From the NCBI RefSeq assembly GCF_040833985.1, contig NZ_CP162139.1, positions 3,382,501 to 3,446,500 on the forward strand: a stretch of DNA of 64,000 bases. Direction: 5' to 3'. Shown here one piece after another: positions 26,851 through 35,641 of this stretch. Under the pieces are notes generated by a model. The model was not told the DNA's origin. It was given only the letters and a program-made list of their open reading frames with translations, and made no database searches. This DNA comes from Leptospira sp. WS4.C2 (GTDB lineage: Bacteria > Spirochaetota > Leptospiria > Leptospirales > Leptospiraceae). The position numbers were made by a program, and so were the translations under genes. Positions within the stretch are counted from its first letter, which is position 1. Each line of letters opens with the position of its first letter.

Positions 26851-28093
26851 AGGTTTGTTTTCTCTTTAAGAAACTAGGTCGTTTCCGATATGGATTTTTC
26901 CAAGACTTTGCCACAAATAGAAGTTTGGAATTTTTATTTTCCAACTGCACACGGTAGCGGTTCCAATCTTCTTCCAATACTAATTGGTAATTACCTAAAG
27001 GTTCAATGTAAGAAAAAATGGGAGTCTTTTGATCTTCTTTACTTCTCTGAAGGATTTCATAACGAATTCCATACACAAGCCTATAAATTTTTGTACCAGA
27101 GGGAAGTTCGGATTTGGCTTTTTCATCTGGTTCCCAGGATAAACAATCTTTTCGAAATTGGAAATGGTAAAATTCACAAAAACCGTGGTGAGCCACAAGC
27201 AAACCATTGTCAGGAATTGATGCAGCACTTTCCCCAGGATTCCACATTTGTTCATAGGGATATCGAAAGAGACTGGGATGATGGTACACTGTGTACGTCC
27301 ATAAAAGAATACTGATCCCAGTAACAAAGGTTTGTTTAAAATTGATTTTGGAAAAAATCTCGTTAATGACTAGGATAGAAAGTAGAATCCGGTATTGGAT
27401 GTCAGCAAAATGAAATAACGGCAATACCAGTAACAATCCAAGGAATGCGATGGTTCTTCGAATGGGTAGAAGAGAATGCGGGGCATTTTTTCCAAATACT
27501 AAGAAAAACCAATCCCATAAAATTCCCACTCCCGCAATCCCCAAGGCGACTGTTATAGGAAATTGTTGGGTATCGAAGTTAAATCGTTCCCCTAGATTTG
27601 CCGGAAGGACCAAAGGAATGAGGAGAACCAATAGAAAAAGAATCGGATGGAACTTCTTCGGCAAATGGTAGAAAACCCAAATTCCAAATCCCAAAAATCC
27701 TACCATCGAATGGAACCATATCGCAAAAACGAAACTGATGCCGACAAGTATCCATTTCCACCGAATGTGATTCGTTAAATAAAAGCCGATGGCAAGAAGG
27801 AGAAAACCTAAGGCCCAACTTTGTTTTGGATAAAGAAAACTCAAAACAAATACTATCACGCTTGGAATCCCAAAGGATCCAACGATCAATTTCCTAGCAA
27901 AAAAGATAGATACAAGTAACCATACAGAAGTTAGGATCTGAAAAACAAATAAGGACTCGTCACTGACTCCGAATATTTGAAATAGAAAAGCAACAACATG
28001 AAAAACAGGAGAAGGATCTGGTGAATGCAATTTCCCCGTTTCTAATAGGGAAATTGCTTGGACACCATACCAATAGATATCCTTACCGAACAA
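26840..28093 (-). CDS. Polytopic membrane protein, glycosyltransferase-C-like, start uncertain
   Basis: About 417 residues with 8-10 hydrophobic helices up to about residue 290, then a soluble tail of ~130 residues. The first residues FGKDIYWYGVQAISLLETGK resemble the first periplasmic loop of GT-C/ArnT-type transferases, which normally follows a first membrane helix; that helix is absent here. The only near start is TTG 28093, 5 bp after the stop of the upstream gene; CTG 28102 is in frame, and an in-frame stop lies at 28121-28123. It may be translationally coupled to the upstream lipoprotein gene or 5'-truncated. Confidence 0.6.
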   Translation of the reverse strand: MFGKDIYWYGVQAISLLETGKLHSPDPSPVFHVVAFLFQIFGVSDESLFVFQILTSVWLLVSIFFARKLIVGSFGIPSVIVFVLSFLYPKQSWALGFLLLAIGFYLTNHIRWKWILVGISFVFAIWFHSMVGFLGFGIWVFYHLPKKFHPILFLLVLLIPLVLPANLGERFNFDTQQFPITVALGIAGVGILWDWFFLVFGKNAPHSLLPIRRTIAFLGLLLVLPLFHFADIQYRILLSILVINEIFSKINFKQTFVTGISILLWTYTVYHHPSLFRYPYEQMWNPGESAASIPDNGLLVAHHGFCEFYHFQFRKDCLSWEPDEKAKSELPSGTKIYRLVYGIRYEILQRSKEDQKTPIFSYIEPLGNYQLVLEEDWNRYRVQLENKNSKLLFVAKSWKNPYRKRPSFLKRKQTYGI

Positions 28094-28098
28094 AGGAA

Positions 28099-29391
28099 TC
28101 AGTTGGAGATTTGGACTTTTTTACCAATCATCTGCAATCCATTGGCAGTTTTTTTAACAGTCAGTGTATCACCAAAAATAAGAGTCGATTCTGCATTCGT
28201 TGTTTCCGCATAAGGGCTATTCGAATCCAAACTTTGTGTGACAACTTTGTGATCCCGGCCAAAGATTTTAATTTTGGCTTCTGCGGGAGTTGCTTCTAAA
28301 AACACCCAATTTCCATCTAACACTCGTTTTTCTGATGTATCCTCTTTCCAAATAACGAAGGAACCATTGGAACGAAATACGTAATCCAATCGGCCGTCAG
28401 AAACATCACCAAATACGGCTTTGTTTACAACAGAAGAAAGAATTGTATTTTTTGATTTTGAGAGAATGGATTGTTTGAATTCATCAGCATTTTTATCGAC
28501 TACTGTAAAACGTTTACCCTTTTCTCCCAGTAATATGATTTCAGCAATGACTGTGTCTTTCCAAGTTTTTCCTGGTCGAACTTTTTGAATGGTAAAAGTA
28601 AACTTTTTTCCTGAAAGAGTTTTTGGGAAAAAAATCCTTTGTCCTCCTTGTTTGTCTGCAACTTTGATAGGAAAAGAGTCAGAATCATTCGAAACAAGTA
28701 ACTCAGTTACCGAGCCATTTTTATGGAACAAGGCATCTAATCTTTGGTATCCGTTGAAAATTTCAATTCCTGATAGGTCGATTTCATCTTCTAGTTCAAT
28801 TTGGAAAGACTCACCAACCCCATCTGATTTATTACCTTCTACCCATGCGAAATCAATACTTCCATCAAACAATCCGTATGCGGGATAATTCGGGAGTGTG
28901 CTACTTGCAGTAACCTCGCCCATAATAGGTTCAGGATACAACACATCCAATTTTTTACCATTTTGGAAAAAAGAAACTGTTTTGATTCCGTTTCCTGAAT
29001 CTGGTAATAAATAGATAACATGAACTCCATTGGATCTTATTTTTTGTGGAGTTTCCTTCGTGCAATCAAAGTTAGTTGCATAGCTTCCATCTTTATAAAA
29101 GGCTACGTATCCCTTTTTTTCTTGGCATTCAATAGAAATCTCACTAAAGAAAGCACGGCCGTCTGTTTTTCCTGCTTGGTTCCATTTGGCACCATTGGAG
29201 AAAAAAATTGTAATCCCATCTAAGCTGGTTTCTGGTTTCCAATATTTCCCTGTTTTGAATACATTAATAGGGCTTGTGCCATCTGCGGAGGAAGCCGCTT
29301 GGATTCGTTCGATCACGATAGAATTTTCTACCGAACTATTTTTACAAAATAGGACAAGGAAAGCCAAAAGAGTTAGGATTATTTTTTTCAA
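28099..29391 (-). CDS. Discoidin-like (F5/8 type C-like) lipoprotein
   Basis: About 430 residues. A TTG start at 29391, preceded by GAGGTA at good spacing, gives a clean lipoprotein signal (MKKIILTLLAFLVLFC). ATG 29424 would add 11 residues before it. The middle region (YPAYGLFDGSIDFAWVEG ... FQIELEDEIDLSGIEIFNGY) matches the discoidin-like carbohydrate-binding pattern seen in spirochaete surface proteins. The C-terminal ~120 residues form a second unrecognised beta-rich domain. It is probably a surface protein that binds glycans or matrix. The downstream membrane-protein gene begins 5 bp after its stop. Confidence 0.75.
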   Translation of the reverse strand: MKKIILTLLAFLVLFCKNSSVENSIVIERIQAASSADGTSPINVFKTGKYWKPETSLDGITIFFSNGAKWNQAGKTDGRAFFSEISIECQEKKGYVAFYKDGSYATNFDCTKETPQKIRSNGVHVIYLLPDSGNGIKTVSFFQNGKKLDVLYPEPIMGEVTASSTLPNYPAYGLFDGSIDFAWVEGNKSDGVGESFQIELEDEIDLSGIEIFNGYQRLDALFHKNGSVTELLVSNDSDSFPIKVADKQGGQRIFFPKTLSGKKFTFTIQKVRPGKTWKDTVIAEIILLGEKGKRFTVVDKNADEFKQSILSKSKNTILSSVVNKAVFGDVSDGRLDYVFRSNGSFVIWKEDTSEKRVLDGNWVFLEATPAEAKIKIFGRDHKVVTQSLDSNSPYAETTNAESTLIFGDTLTVKKTANGLQMIGKKVQISN

Positions 29392-29459
29392 AAGTTGTAC
29401 CTCAAGCAGATACAAAGAATCCAAAACTCTTCCGACTTAGACAAGTAAAAAAATCAGGA

Positions 29460-29774
29460 TTAAATCATCCCACCAAATACTTTTTTAAGTTCCTCACTTC
29501 GCATAGCACCAGAAATACGATGAACTTCCTTTCCATTTTTAAAAAGAATCATTGTAGGGATTCCCGTGATACCGTACTTACCTGCGATTTCCTGTTTTTC
29601 ATCTGTATTGATTTTAATGATGGAAACCTTACCTTTCCAGTCTTTGGCAAGTTTTTCTAATTCCGGTGCTACCATTTTACAAGGGCCACACCAAGGAGCC
29701 CAAAAATCCACAAGAATCGGTTTGTCATGTGTTTGGATGAGCTCCTCAAAACTTTTCGGTAGATTTTCTGCCAT
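29460..29774 (-). CDS. trxA: Thioredoxin
   Basis: A 104-residue thioredoxin with the active site WCGPC (C29, C32) and the cis-Pro in GIPTMILF. It reduces protein disulfides in the cytoplasm. ATG 29774, with AGGAGA 9 nt upstream, is the start; a longer frame to 29870 would run through the promoter. A CsoR-like palindrome lies 27-44 nt upstream. It is divergent from a Crp-family regulator. Confidence 0.96.
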   Translation of the reverse strand: MAENLPKSFEELIQTHDKPILVDFWAPWCGPCKMVAPELEKLAKDWKGKVSIIKINTDEKQEIAGKYGITGIPTMILFKNGKEVHRISGAMRSEELKKVFGGMI

Positions 29775-29800
29775 TTTCGTTCTCCTGAGTTTTAGACGAA

Positions 29801-29818
29801 TATACCCACGGGGGTATA
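29801..29818. promoter_or_regulatory. Palindromic operator upstream of trxA
   Basis: TATACCCACGGGGGTATA: perfect 7-bp arms TATACCC/GGGTATA with a 4-bp spacer. The form ATACCC-N(4-5)-GGGTAT closely resembles operators of the CsoR/CstR copper- or persulfide-sensing repressor family as I recall them. Its position 27-44 nt before the trxA start is where a repressor would block transcription. No csoR-like gene is in the window. Confidence 0.5.
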
Positions 29819-29913
29819 AAGAAAAAATGTTTTTATTCAATCTTTTACTTTTTATTTTCAAAAGAATCAATAGACAAAGTCAGAAACATTAGAATCCATT
29901 AACTATCCATTTG

Positions 29914-30483
29914 ATGAAAGTTACAAAGCCCGTAAATCTTGACCCCCAAGGGATTCGTCAACTTTTCCTGAATCATGGAAAAAAAATCAAACTTGGCAAA
30001 AAGGAGATTTTTGCCAAACAAGGAATCCATTTATTTAGCGTTGGTTTGGTGGAATCGGGAGGATTCAAACTGGTTTATAAACAAGGGAAAAAAGAATGGA
30101 TCAAATCTTTTATCTTTGAAGGTGGGATTTTAGGAAGTTTGCCAAGTATACTAAACCAACAAAAAAGCACCTATTCTATATTAGCTTTAGAACCAAGTGA
30201 AGTATTTGTCCTCCCTGCAAATGAATTAAAAACTAAAATGGAGAAAGAAGACCGATACAAAGAATTTCTCATCCAATTCCTTTCTAACTTGTACTTGAAA
30301 AAAGAAGAACGAGTTGCCGATTTTTTACTCTTAGAGCCTGAAAAACGTTATAAAAAGTTCATTTTAGAATATCATTCCGTTTTAGAAAGAATTTCCCAAA
30401 TAGACCAAGCTGCCTATTTGGGAATTACCAATGTTGCCCTCAGTCGGATCAAAAAGAGAACTTTTTTAGATAATCAGAAATAG
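29914..30483 (+). CDS. Crp/Fnr-family transcriptional regulator
   Basis: A 189-residue regulator. A cyclic-nucleotide-binding-like beta-barrel (about 15-110; GLVESGGFKLVYKQGKKEWIK) and long dimer helix precede a winged helix with IDQAAYLGITNVALSRIKKR as recognition segment. There is no Fnr-type Cys cluster and no clear phosphate-binding-cassette RxE, so cAMP binding is doubtful. ATG 29914 is preferred over TTG 29911. Its 3' end overlaps the convergent DJ-1 gene by 35 bp. Confidence 0.83.
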   Translation: MKVTKPVNLDPQGIRQLFLNHGKKIKLGKKEIFAKQGIHLFSVGLVESGGFKLVYKQGKKEWIKSFIFEGGILGSLPSILNQQKSTYSILALEPSEVFVLPANELKTKMEKEDRYKEFLIQFLSNLYLKKEERVADFLLLEPEKRYKKFILEYHSVLERISQIDQAAYLGITNVALSRIKKRTFLDNQK

Positions 30484-31360
30484 CATCTAAATAAAGTTTG
30501 GTGAACTCATTTCCAGAAAATGGATTTTGTGAGGTAACTAAATTTCGATCACGAGTGGCATAACCACTGGCAGGAAAAAATGAAGATTCATAGATCATTC
30601 CACGTTCTTTCAATAACTCAGAAATTTTTCTGACTTTAGGACTTCCCTTCATTACAAAAGTTTCAATAAACCACTCTTCTGTTTTTGTTACTGAGTTTAC
30701 CCGATATCCTTGGAATAAAAAACCTTCGCCTAAAGGACCGGAAGGTAGTGTGGTTAACAAAGCAGGGGCATGGCAGATTAGACCAATCGTTTTTCCTTGG
30801 TTTTGAAAGGAAGAGAGTAACAGAGGAAGGTTTTTATCATACAACAAATCGGTCATTAACCCTTGGCCGCCAGGTACTAAGATGGAAATAAAATTCTTTT
30901 GTTCTTTGATTGCAGACTCCAATGAAACCGGTTTTTGAAAGGAAAGCAAAGAATTTAAAAAACGAATGGCTTCCTCTTTTTCTTCTTTAGAATTCCAATA
31001 TTTATCTTTTAGACTTTCTGGATCCAAACTGGCTTTTTTCGCTTCGGGAGTGGCGAACACTAATTCAAAACCAAAATGATCTAACGCAATGACAGGATGA
31101 TAGAGTTCATTCACAAATACACCGGTTGGGTGTCTTTGATTCCCATCTAACAAAAGTGTATCGGCAGCACTCATCACAATCAAAACTTTTGGTTTTTGTT
31201 TGGCAAAGATAGGCGACTGCAAAAGCAAAAAACTAAGAATCACCATCCCTTGTGAGAAGAACTCCCAATTCCAAAAAGAAAGATAAATTGGCTTTTTGTT
31301 TGATTTTAAGGTTTTTAAACGAAATTGGGATTTTCGTAGGTTCCAAGTTGAATTCGACAT
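30449..31360 (-). CDS. DJ-1/PfpI-family (Hsp31-like) protein, probably exported
   Basis: About 303 residues from ATG 31360 (GAGAG upstream). The class I glutamine-amidotransferase-like fold is shown by VLIVMSAADTL, the nucleophile elbow IGLICHAPALL with its Cys, and VPGGQGLMTDL. Relatives act as glyoxalase III, deglycase-like or chaperone proteins. A hydrophobic segment MVILSFLLLQSPIFA (from ATG 31246) looks like a signal peptide, so the shorter start is also plausible (265 residues). It overlaps the convergent Crp-family gene by 35 bp at the 3' ends. Confidence 0.8.
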   Translation of the reverse strand: MSNSTWNLRKSQFRLKTLKSNKKPIYLSFWNWEFFSQGMVILSFLLLQSPIFAKQKPKVLIVMSAADTLLLDGNQRHPTGVFVNELYHPVIALDHFGFELVFATPEAKKASLDPESLKDKYWNSKEEKEEAIRFLNSLLSFQKPVSLESAIKEQKNFISILVPGGQGLMTDLLYDKNLPLLLSSFQNQGKTIGLICHAPALLTTLPSGPLGEGFLFQGYRVNSVTKTEEWFIETFVMKGSPKVRKISELLKERGMIYESSFFPASGYATRDRNLVTSQNPFSGNEFTKLYLDAISDYLKKFSF

Positions 31361-31447
31361 AAAAATGACTCTCACTTCTATTCTAAATTTGTTCCTCACC
31401 AAAACAGGCGGGAACTTTTCTAATAGAGGTGCGGAATCAGGGCTTTG

Positions 31448-31467
31448 TTTTTAACCTAAGTTAAAAA
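31448..31467. promoter_or_regulatory. Palindrome upstream of the DJ-1-like gene
   Basis: TTTTTAACCTAAGTTAAAAA has perfect 8-bp arms around CTAA. It lies 88-107 nt upstream of ATG 31360 and may be an operator for the DJ-1-like gene. The AT-rich composition makes chance formation possible. Confidence 0.3.
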
Positions 31468-31527
31468 GTATAAATTACAAATGGCAAAATCCAATTAACC
31501 GCCTTGCGGTCATACCCTCCCTTTTTT

Positions 31528-32559
31528 CTAAAACAAATCAATCGTTTCAAAGCCTTGCAATAATTGGACTTCGACCTTATCGTCTTGAGTTCGTTTCAAA
31601 ATATATTTCATATTCGATTCAAAATCATCTCCTAGTTGGAGGTTTGGTTCCAAAGGAACGGAAAGTGGTTTGAAAAAATTATCCCAGTGGATAGGAATCA
31701 AAAGTTTTGGTTTTGTTGTTTGTACGGTTTGTTCGTAGAACTTTTCTTGGAATGGAATTGGTTGTAAGGAAAGCTGGGCAATTCCCAAAAACAAAACATC
31801 CACTTTTGCTTTGTCCAATGCCCCTTCTACAAAGTTTGTACTGCTTTTGATAAGAATTTTATTTTTTCCATGTTGTATGAAAAAATCAAAGGTTCCTCCT
31901 TCGATATAGTCTGTTGCTTTGACTGGTGGGATGAGTGGAGATTCGATATTGGGATGGTTCGGATCGGTTGCATTTGTTTTTCCAAAAATTCGAAAGGGAG
32001 GTGTGTGTTTGGATTCTAAAACGGTGATGGTAAACTTTCCTATTTGAATGGGTTTTCCTGGTTGGAACTTCTCCATTTGATTTTTGGTGAGTCCGGCTCC
32101 AAGGCCTACGTTCAGAGTGGAGGAAGAACCAAATAACTTCGCCTGTGTTTGTTTGGTGACAAGAGGTGCATCCATTACATGATCATAATGGGAATGACAG
32201 ACAAAAATGGCTTTCAGTCGTTCGATTTTAGCTTTTTCGATTACAGATTGAACCGTAGATGGATTTGATTCTATTTTGGAAAAAGCAGTTTTCCATAAAG
32301 AAGGCCTAGAAAAAAATCCATCTGTTAAAATTTGTGTTTCTCCATCATCTAACAGAATAGATGTGGTGCCGAGAAAGGTGGCACGAATTTTTCCTTTGGG
32401 AATGGGGTTCGTATTACTTTCATGTGGGAAATAAGATTCGTATTGGCTTAAGGATCCAGAAGGACGAAAGGCACAATGTGAACAAAAGAGAATGAGTAAA
32501 CAATAGAGAATGGAAAACAAAGGTTTTGGTTTTTTGAGAAGACTCGTTTTGTTTGGCAT
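31528..32559 (-). CDS. Metallo-beta-lactamase-fold lipoprotein
   Basis: A 343-residue lipoprotein (signal ending LLILFCSHC). The metallo-hydrolase motif HSHYDH appears as FVCHSHYDHVMDA, with further likely ligands in ESKHTPPF and PIHWDNFF. The closest layout is that of UlaG/NAPE-PLD-type hydrolases (TFLGTTSILLDDG). The substrate is unknown; NAPE-PLD-type phospholipase activity at the membrane is one possibility. Confidence 0.85.
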   Translation of the reverse strand: MPNKTSLLKKPKPLFSILYCLLILFCSHCAFRPSGSLSQYESYFPHESNTNPIPKGKIRATFLGTTSILLDDGETQILTDGFFSRPSLWKTAFSKIESNPSTVQSVIEKAKIERLKAIFVCHSHYDHVMDAPLVTKQTQAKLFGSSSTLNVGLGAGLTKNQMEKFQPGKPIQIGKFTITVLESKHTPPFRIFGKTNATDPNHPNIESPLIPPVKATDYIEGGTFDFFIQHGKNKILIKSSTNFVEGALDKAKVDVLFLGIAQLSLQPIPFQEKFYEQTVQTTKPKLLIPIHWDNFFKPLSVPLEPNLQLGDDFESNMKYILKRTQDDKVEVQLLQGFETIDLF

Positions 32560-32620
32560 AACGATACAAAATTTACAGAAAGAAATCCAAATGGCAAACT
32601 ATTTCTATTTCCATAATAGA

Positions 32621-32735
32621 TTGGATTCTCCGGAGCGAGAGGGATTTGCAGGACTTGGTCTCCGGACGAAAGGCGGCCGGAGACGGGAGCGAACGCGGAC
32701 TCCGGAAAAGCCCGGACCCAACGGGTCTCGCCAAA
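32621..32735. repeat. GC-rich multi-hairpin intergenic element
   Basis: A GC-rich island in AT-rich DNA, within the 253-bp gap between two divergent genes. It contains the palindrome CTCCGGAG (32628-32635), a stem GTCTCCGG (32658-32665)/CCGGAGAC (32677-32684), and GACCC (32715-32719)/GGGTC (32723-32727) with a 3-nt loop. TCCGGA recurs three times. It resembles REP-like dispersed elements of saprophytic Leptospira as I recall them; there is no coding evidence. Confidence 0.5.
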
Positions 32736-32812
32736 CAAAAGATAACAAATGAGCGTATTGTTTTGGATTGGTTGGCAGTTTTCTTTAGGTGGAAGATAGT
32801 CTAAGAAACAAT

Positions 32813-33865
32813 ATGAAAACAATCAACTCAGAGTTGCCCGTTGTTGTAACGGGAGGATCCGGATACATTGCCTCTTGGATCGTTAAGTATCTGTTAGAAG
32901 ATGGAAAATCAGTGCGAACTACCGTGCGTAGTTTAAAAGATACGAAAAAAATTGAACATCTACTGGAATTACAAAACAAGTTTAAAGACAAACTCACATT
33001 ATTCGAAGCTGATTTATTAAAAGAAGGAAGTTTTGATAAAGCGATAGAAGGTGCTGAACTCGTGATTCATACAGCTTCTCCCTTTTTTGTGGCAGGAATT
33101 AAAAACGCGCAGAAACAACTCGTTGATCCCGCACTTCAAGGAACAAGGAATATTCTGGGCGCATGCAATCGCATTTCTTCTGTTAAACGAGTTGTGTTAA
33201 CGTCGAGTGTTGCAGCCATTCACAGCGACAATATCGATTCCTTAAAAGTTCCAAACAATACCTTTACCGAAGAACATTGGAATACGACAAGTAACCTCAT
33301 CCACCAACCCTATGCTTACTCAAAGACTTTGGCTGAAAAAGAAGCTTGGGAGATTCAAAAACAACAAACACGTTGGGATTTAGTTGTGATCAATCCTTCT
33401 TTTGTGATGGGCCCTTCTCTTTCCAAACGACTTGATGGAACTAGTGTTGAGTTTATGAAAAATATGTTGAAGGGAGTATTTCGTACAGGTGTTCCCGATA
33501 CGAAGATGGGATTTGTGGATGTGAGAGATGTGGCAAAGGCACATATCTTAGCAGGATTTACTCCGAGTGCAAAAGGAAGGCATATCACATCAGCCGAAGT
33601 CATGCCAATGTTAGGTGTTGCAAAGATCATTAAAGAAAAGTTTGGTAAACGTTATTCGGTTCCGACTGGCAATCTTCCTAAGGCACTTGTGTATGTGATT
33701 GGGCCTTTCTTTGGATTGAGTTGGGGTTATACAAAAAATAATATTGGCCAACCATTGAACTATAATCATGAGTTTAGCAAAACCGATTTGAGCTTAACCT
33801 ACCGTCCACTGACTGAGACTTTTGTGGATCATGTGAATCAAATGGAAAGTTCTGGATTATTATAA
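32813..33865 (+). CDS. NAD(P)-dependent epimerase/reductase (dihydroflavonol-4-reductase-like)
   Basis: A 350-residue extended short-chain dehydrogenase. The cofactor motif is [18 protein letters not shown], with R in TTVRS suggesting NADPH. The catalytic Tyr-x3-Lys is YAYSKTLAE, and the active-site Ser is in [10 protein letters not shown]. The substrate is unknown; relatives reduce aldehydes and ketones, including cinnamoyl-CoA-like compounds. ATG 32813 is preferred over GTG 32789. Confidence 0.9.
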   Translation: MKTINSELPVVVTGGSGYIASWIVKYLLEDGKSVRTTVRSLKDTKKIEHLLELQNKFKDKLTLFEADLLKEGSFDKAIEGAELVIHTASPFFVAGIKNAQKQLVDPALQGTRNILGACNRISSVKRVVLTSSVAAIHSDNIDSLKVPNNTFTEEHWNTTSNLIHQPYAYSKTLAEKEAWEIQKQQTRWDLVVINPSFVMGPSLSKRLDGTSVEFMKNMLKGVFRTGVPDTKMGFVDVRDVAKAHILAGFTPSAKGRHITSAEVMPMLGVAKIIKEKFGKRYSVPTGNLPKALVYVIGPFFGLSWGYTKNNIGQPLNYNHEFSKTDLSLTYRPLTETFVDHVNQMESSGLL

Positions 33866-33982
33866 ATTTACTCTAGAGGATGACTTGCGGATTTTGTTGA
33901 AACTGCGAAGTTTTCTTTAGAATTTTTCAAGAGATTCGATTTCCAAGAGACAAGTGTTATGTTTTATGGTAGGAGTTGGGCT

Positions 33983-34050
33983 GGGAATGAACCCCCACAA
34001 GCCCGCCTCCACCACCCATTCAGGGTGGGGGCCGAGACCGAGCGCACGAG
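33983..34050. repeat. GC-rich hairpin element before the DUF4269 gene
   Basis: CCACCC (34012-34017)/GGGTGG (34023-34028) forms a stem in a GC-rich stretch (AAGCCCGCCTCC ... GGGGGCCGAGACC). A similar element is at 43831-43871. An open frame from the downstream gene runs through it, giving implausible residues, so the element rather than a protein N-terminus explains the sequence. Confidence 0.45.
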
Positions 34051-34057
34051 ACATAAT

Positions 34058-34657
34058 ATGCATTCCCTTCAAACCAATCCGTTCCTCGGCACTGACTACT
34101 TGCAGTTCGGAACGGCCAAACAACAGGAATTGCAACGTGATTTAGAAGAATGGAAAATTCTAAAATACTTACATGGTTTCAAACCCACACTTGCGGGCAC
34201 AATCCCCTTAGATATTGATACAGACGCAAGTGATGTTGATATTCTTGTAAAATTTAACATCCCGGCCCATTTACAAAAAATTTGTTATGCCAAATTCCGT
34301 AATTTACCAAACTATAGTTTTTCCGAAAAAACCATTGCACTCCGCGTAACTCTCATTTGTCGATTTGAAACAAAAAAATTTCAATATGAAATCTTTGGGC
34401 AATCAGTAGAACCTACGGAACAGTTCGCTTGGATTCATATGATGGTAGAAAATCGGTTCCTAACATTGGCTGATCCATCATTTCGTGAGGAAATTCGAAA
34501 TCTAAAAAAACAAGGGATCAAAACAGAACCTGCTTTTTGTAAAGTATTGGATTTGAATGGAGATCCTTATAAAACACTTGTGTTATGGAATCAAAAAACG
34601 GATGACCAGATTCGGGAATTACTTCTCCAAAGAGGATATCAAACCAATCCAAATTGA
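34058..34657 (+). CDS. DUF4269 nucleotidyltransferase-fold protein
   Basis: A 199-residue protein with the DUF4269 pattern: FLGTDYLQFGTAKQQELQRDL, then LAGTIPLDIDTDASDVDIL, an acidic motif like the metal site of minimal nucleotidyltransferases. The function is unknown. ATG 34058 begins directly before the conserved region; the frame extends to 33959 through a GC-rich hairpin element and was cut. Its 3' end overlaps the convergent alkB-like gene by 19 bp. Confidence 0.83.
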   Translation: MHSLQTNPFLGTDYLQFGTAKQQELQRDLEEWKILKYLHGFKPTLAGTIPLDIDTDASDVDILVKFNIPAHLQKICYAKFRNLPNYSFSEKTIALRVTLICRFETKKFQYEIFGQSVEPTEQFAWIHMMVENRFLTLADPSFREEIRNLKKQGIKTEPAFCKVLDLNGDPYKTLVLWNQKTDDQIRELLLQRGYQTNPN

Positions 34658-35244
34658 CGAAACGTTAAATTGATCCTCGGTCGTTTGACCTTCATTGCTT
34701 TGGGAAGAGAATGCACCCAATGCCTTTGTATGACATCTTTCATTAAAAGTAAACTCCCATGTTCTAACTGCAATTCGACCTGTTCGCCCGTTTTTTTATG
34801 TTTGTAACGAAAGATTCGTTCCGCGCCAAAACTCACAGAAGCAATCGTAGAATTGGGTAGTAAGGAAGTTTCATCATCGCTATGCCAAGCCATCCCTTCA
34901 CTTCCATCATGGTATAAATTCAACAAACAAGAATTGAAAATTTCCTTAGAGGCCATTTCTACTTTTGTTTTTAAATCTAAAAGGAGAGGAGACCAAGGAA
35001 GAGCTGTTTTGGTTGTTCCTGAATACCGATAGGAAAAACCTTTCTCTGCATACCAAGCCACACTTCGTTTAGTGGTGATATGTTTTCCATAGAGGATGGC
35101 TTCATCTGGTTTCCATTCGATCTCTTCCATTAAGGAAGCAAAGATCCGATGGGATTCTTCTAATTGGAGAAAATGTGGGATGTACAACAATAACCCATCA
35201 TAAGGTAATAAATTTTCAGATTCGGATCTTGGGAATAGGTACAT
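34639..35244 (-). CDS. alkB: AlkB-family 2-oxoglutarate/Fe(II) dioxygenase
   Basis: A 201-residue nucleic-acid demethylase candidate. The iron ligands are in MAWHSDDE (HxD) and QRHWVHSLPK (distal His), with RPRINLTFR supplying the 2-oxoglutarate and substrate Arg residues. NLYHDGSEG is the conserved strand before them. It reverses alkylation damage such as 1-meA/3-meC. ATG 35244 (MYLFPRSESENLL) fits bacterial AlkB homologues; the frame runs on to 35421, overlapping the divergent gene. Confidence 0.88.
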   Translation of the reverse strand: MYLFPRSESENLLPYDGLLLYIPHFLQLEESHRIFASLMEEIEWKPDEAILYGKHITTKRSVAWYAEKGFSYRYSGTTKTALPWSPLLLDLKTKVEMASKEIFNSCLLNLYHDGSEGMAWHSDDETSLLPNSTIASVSFGAERIFRYKHKKTGEQVELQLEHGSLLLMKDVIQRHWVHSLPKAMKVKRPRINLTFRQFGLV

Positions 35245-35404
35245 GGATTTTGGAATGTGTGGATGGATCACCGAAAAAAATAAATCATTCTCAAATTTGA
35301 CCTTAGGGAGAAAGAAATCCAATGAAATTCTGGACTGGTTTTTAAGTCGACCGTCTAAAATTTTAGTTGGATTCCCTTCCAGACCAAAGAATCTATACGA
35401 TAGT

Positions 35405-35641
35405 ATGACCCCAACTCGCACGATTCAATCTTTCATCGACGCAAAAAAGGAAAACCTTACCCCTTCGGAAGAAGTTTGGAACTCATTGAAAGGATACCGG
35501 AAATGGAATGAACCGGAACTCATTGGTCTTCGCAATGCATCTGGTTATTATCCTGATATTTATTTTGAAGCCGGAATGGATGATACCATCGCGAAATTAC
35601 TTGCAAAATTCCAAGAGAGAGTTGTCCCCCATAAATTTTAA
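35405..35641 (+). CDS. Small hypothetical protein
   Basis: A 78-residue soluble protein starting at ATG 35405 (MTPTRTIQSFIDAKKENL). I do not recognise it. No signal, helix pair or metal motif is seen; the composition is ordinary. Its TAA shares one base with the ATG of the SUFU-domain gene, so it is translationally coupled to that gene and probably works with it. Confidence 0.6.
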   Translation: MTPTRTIQSFIDAKKENLTPSEEVWNSLKGYRKWNEPELIGLRNASGYYPDIYFEAGMDDTIAKLLAKFQERVVPHKF

